Assembly: GCF_007995015.1 (NCBI RefSeq)
Contig: NZ_VORB01000010.1
Span: 1 to 64,000 of the forward strand
Length of the DNA stretch: 64,000 nucleotides
Source: Luteibaculum oceani
Lineage (GTDB): Bacteria > Bacteroidota > Bacteroidia > Flavobacteriales_D > Luteibaculaceae
Direction: 5' to 3'
In this document: positions 62,779-64,000 of the stretch, piece by piece
Layout of the letters: each line of letters begins with the position of its first letter
How positions within the stretch are numbered: the first letter of the stretch is position 1
The notes under the pieces: generated by a model
Told to the model about the DNA's origin: nothing
Seen by the model: only the letters and a program-made list of their open reading frames with translations
Database searches by the model: none
Position numbers and translations under genes: made by a program

Positions 62779-63839
62779 AACCATCTTTTTCGCTTAAAAT
62801 ACCAAAGCATAGCACCAGCTACCACTACCAATACACACCAGAAAATAAAGTAGCTGTATTTGTAATGTAACTCAGGTAGATAATCGAAATTGGTACCATA
62901 AACCCCTGCAATAAAGGTTATTGGGATAAAAATTGCTGAGAAAATAGTGAGGGTTTTCATTACCTCGTTCATGGAGTTGTTTACCTGGGTCGAGTGGATA
63001 TTTAACAGATCGGATAATAAATCTCTGTAGGCATCAATGGTCTCCACCACTAATAGTAAATGATCGTGTACATCGTTATAAAAGGGTAAGTGCTCTGGTT
63101 TAACCCAAACATTGTCTTGCTTCATTATCTGAATCATCACCTCCTTTACGGGCCTTACATTTTTCCGGAGCACATTTAACTCCCGTTGGTGCGCACTGAA
63201 TTTCGCGACAAAGTGCGGCATTTTAGCTCCAGATAACAGTTGATCCTCCAACTTATCTATTCTAGCCCCTACTTTTTCGGTTATAATCATGTAGTTATCT
63301 ACTATAGTATCTAGAATACAGAATACCATGTAATCGGGGTCTAACTTGTAAATTCTGGTATTGACATTTTCAAGGCGACTTCTAATTCCAGAAAAAGTAT
63401 CAAGCTCTGTGTGTTGAAAGGTGATTACACCTTTATTCGTTTCAATTAAACTCAGCTGCTCCATCAAAGCTCCCTGCCCCTTTTGCTTGGCCTTGTAGAT
63501 CATTTTAACGGAAACAAAATTGTAGGTCTCGTAACTTTCAATTTTTGGCCGTTGGTTGGAGCTTAAAATATCTTCTAGGGTAAGTTTGTGAATTCCCAAA
63601 TCCTGAGAAAGCTTTTCATACCACGAAAGCGGTGGCGTTCCAGTAATGTTAATCCAAAAATTTCCATCACCTTGGACTATAGGTATAACTTCATCGAGTG
63701 TAATTTGAGAAAATATCGTGTTTTCATTTTTCCGGAGATAACAATCAATAGAAACCGGAACTTCCTGATAATCATCGTATAAAAGCGTTCCTGGAGCAAT
63801 TCCCGCTTTCGATTTTACGGATTTGATATATCTAGCCAT
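62775..63839 (-). CDS. corA: CorA-family divalent cation transporter with a GTN motif
   Basis: This 354-residue protein has the large cytoplasmic funnel domain and two C-terminal membrane helices (about 292-312 and 328-347) of CorA Mg2+/Co2+ channels. The signature at the end of TM1 normally reads YGMN; here it reads YGTN (G315 T316 N317), read directly as GGT ACC AAT. The rest of the loop (FDYLPELHYKYSYFIFW) is typical of Bacteroidota CorA. Its stop overlaps the stop of the convergent MscS gene by 4 bases. Confidence 0.93.
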   Translation of the reverse strand: MARYIKSVKSKAGIAPGTLLYDDYQEVPVSIDCYLRKNENTIFSQITLDEVIPIVQGDGNFWINITGTPPLSWYEKLSQDLGIHKLTLEDILSSNQRPKIESYETYNFVSVKMIYKAKQKGQGALMEQLSLIETNKGVITFQHTELDTFSGIRSRLENVNTRIYKLDPDYMVFCILDTIVDNYMIITEKVGARIDKLEDQLLSGAKMPHFVAKFSAHQRELNVLRKNVRPVKEVMIQIMKQDNVWVKPEHLPFYNDVHDHLLLVVETIDAYRDLLSDLLNIHSTQVNNSMNEVMKTLTIFSAIFIPITFIAGVYGTNFDYLPELHYKYSYFIFWCVLVVVAGAMLWYFKRKRWF

Positions 63840-63870
63840 TATTTTTTTCTTGGTAATTCAAACAAAAGTG

Positions 63871-63878
63871 TAAATTTG
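63871..63878 (+). promoter_or_regulatory. TAnnTTTG -7 element, probably for the tRNA
   Basis: TAAATTTG is an exact consensus match with TTG at 63850-63852 (18-base spacer). It is divergent from corA and lies 63 bases before the tRNA start. Confidence 0.5.
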
Positions 63879-63941
63879 CCCTCCGAAAACCGACGGGAAG
63901 TCCAAACATAAGAAGGATTTTTTGGTTTTCAATTGAAATAT

Positions 63942-64000
63942 TGGTCGCGTAGCTCAGCTGGATAGAGCATCCCGCTTTTTCTGCGGGACGGACGAAGGTT
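63942..64000 (+). tRNA. Partial tRNA(-like) gene with enlarged anticodon arm
   Basis: The acceptor 5' strand GGTCGCG, TA, D-arm GCTC AGCTGGATA GAGC and the start of a T-arm (GAAGG TT) fit a tRNA cut by the window edge. The anticodon arm TCCCGC-TTTTTCT-GCGGGA has 19 bases instead of 17: six pairs around a 7-base loop, or five pairs around a 9-base loop. The central triplet is TTT (Lys) in either reading, but position 37 would be C instead of a purine, so the identity is uncertain. Confidence 0.7.

Overview
The window looks like a chromosomal segment of a marine or freshwater Bacteroidota bacterium of the Flavobacteriia type (Cryomorphaceae-like relatives are plausible, but I cannot name a genus). 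The evidence is AT-rich DNA, promoters of the Bacteroidota form TTG-N19..21-TAnnTTTG, a GldI-type lipoprotein, type IX secretion (T9SS) C-terminal sorting domains, a complete Bat operon, an alpha-oxoamine synthase for sphingolipid or sulfonolipid synthesis, and the cluster bamD-rpoZ-coaBC-DUF4835-recN. I see no phage, insertion sequence or CRISPR array.

Layout. 1-3.5 kb: the 5' part of a giant secreted adhesin-like gene. 3.5-9.3 kb: fabI and the bamD to recN operon on the minus strand. 9.4-15.1 kb: an SPT-like PLP enzyme, then prmC-ligA-DUF6913-dapA on the minus strand. 15.1-20.6 kb: ribD, a transporter and yigZ, a 404-bp AT-rich gap that may be oriC, then dnaA-LMW PTPase-rsmI-like. 20.6-29.1 kb: gldI, nrnA, ndk, aat, a secreted PhoD phosphatase, recF with a DUF721 gene, a TPR protein with ribH, and two small enzymes. 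29.2-37.6 kb: moxR-DUF58-batD-like-batA-batB-batC-batD-batE. 37.6-40.8 kb: rmuC, a thioesterase and an ArsS radical SAM pair.

40.9-64 kb is the accessory and most interesting part. A histidine kinase with an unusual PorA/DUF3068-like plus CHASE sensor precedes a tightly overlapping light-response and photorepair cluster (SRPBCC, SDR, flavin reductase, TIGR03643, a 46-residue DUF2256 protein, an FeS photolyase, cryptochrome-DASH, DUF6122). After a CheY-like regulator, an M1 peptidase, an AI-2E exporter-like protein and a K+ channel comes a cobalamin riboswitch controlling a secreted DUF4465 protein. Next, on the minus strand, is a three-gene signalling operon: a stand-alone ethylene-receptor-like membrane domain with the copper-ligand Cys/His pair, a PAS histidine kinase and a CheY-like regulator. 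A SulP transporter with a small exported protein follows, then a lipoprotein made of two tandem truncated-hemoglobin domains with a membrane-anchored partner, two MscS channels, a CorA protein whose GMN motif reads GTN, and the start of a tRNA with an abnormal anticodon arm.

The best candidates for something new are the split ethylene-receptor-like operon, the tandem-globin lipoprotein pair, the DUF3068-CHASE kinase and the riboswitch-DUF4465 unit. All assignments come from reading motifs by eye; no database search was run.
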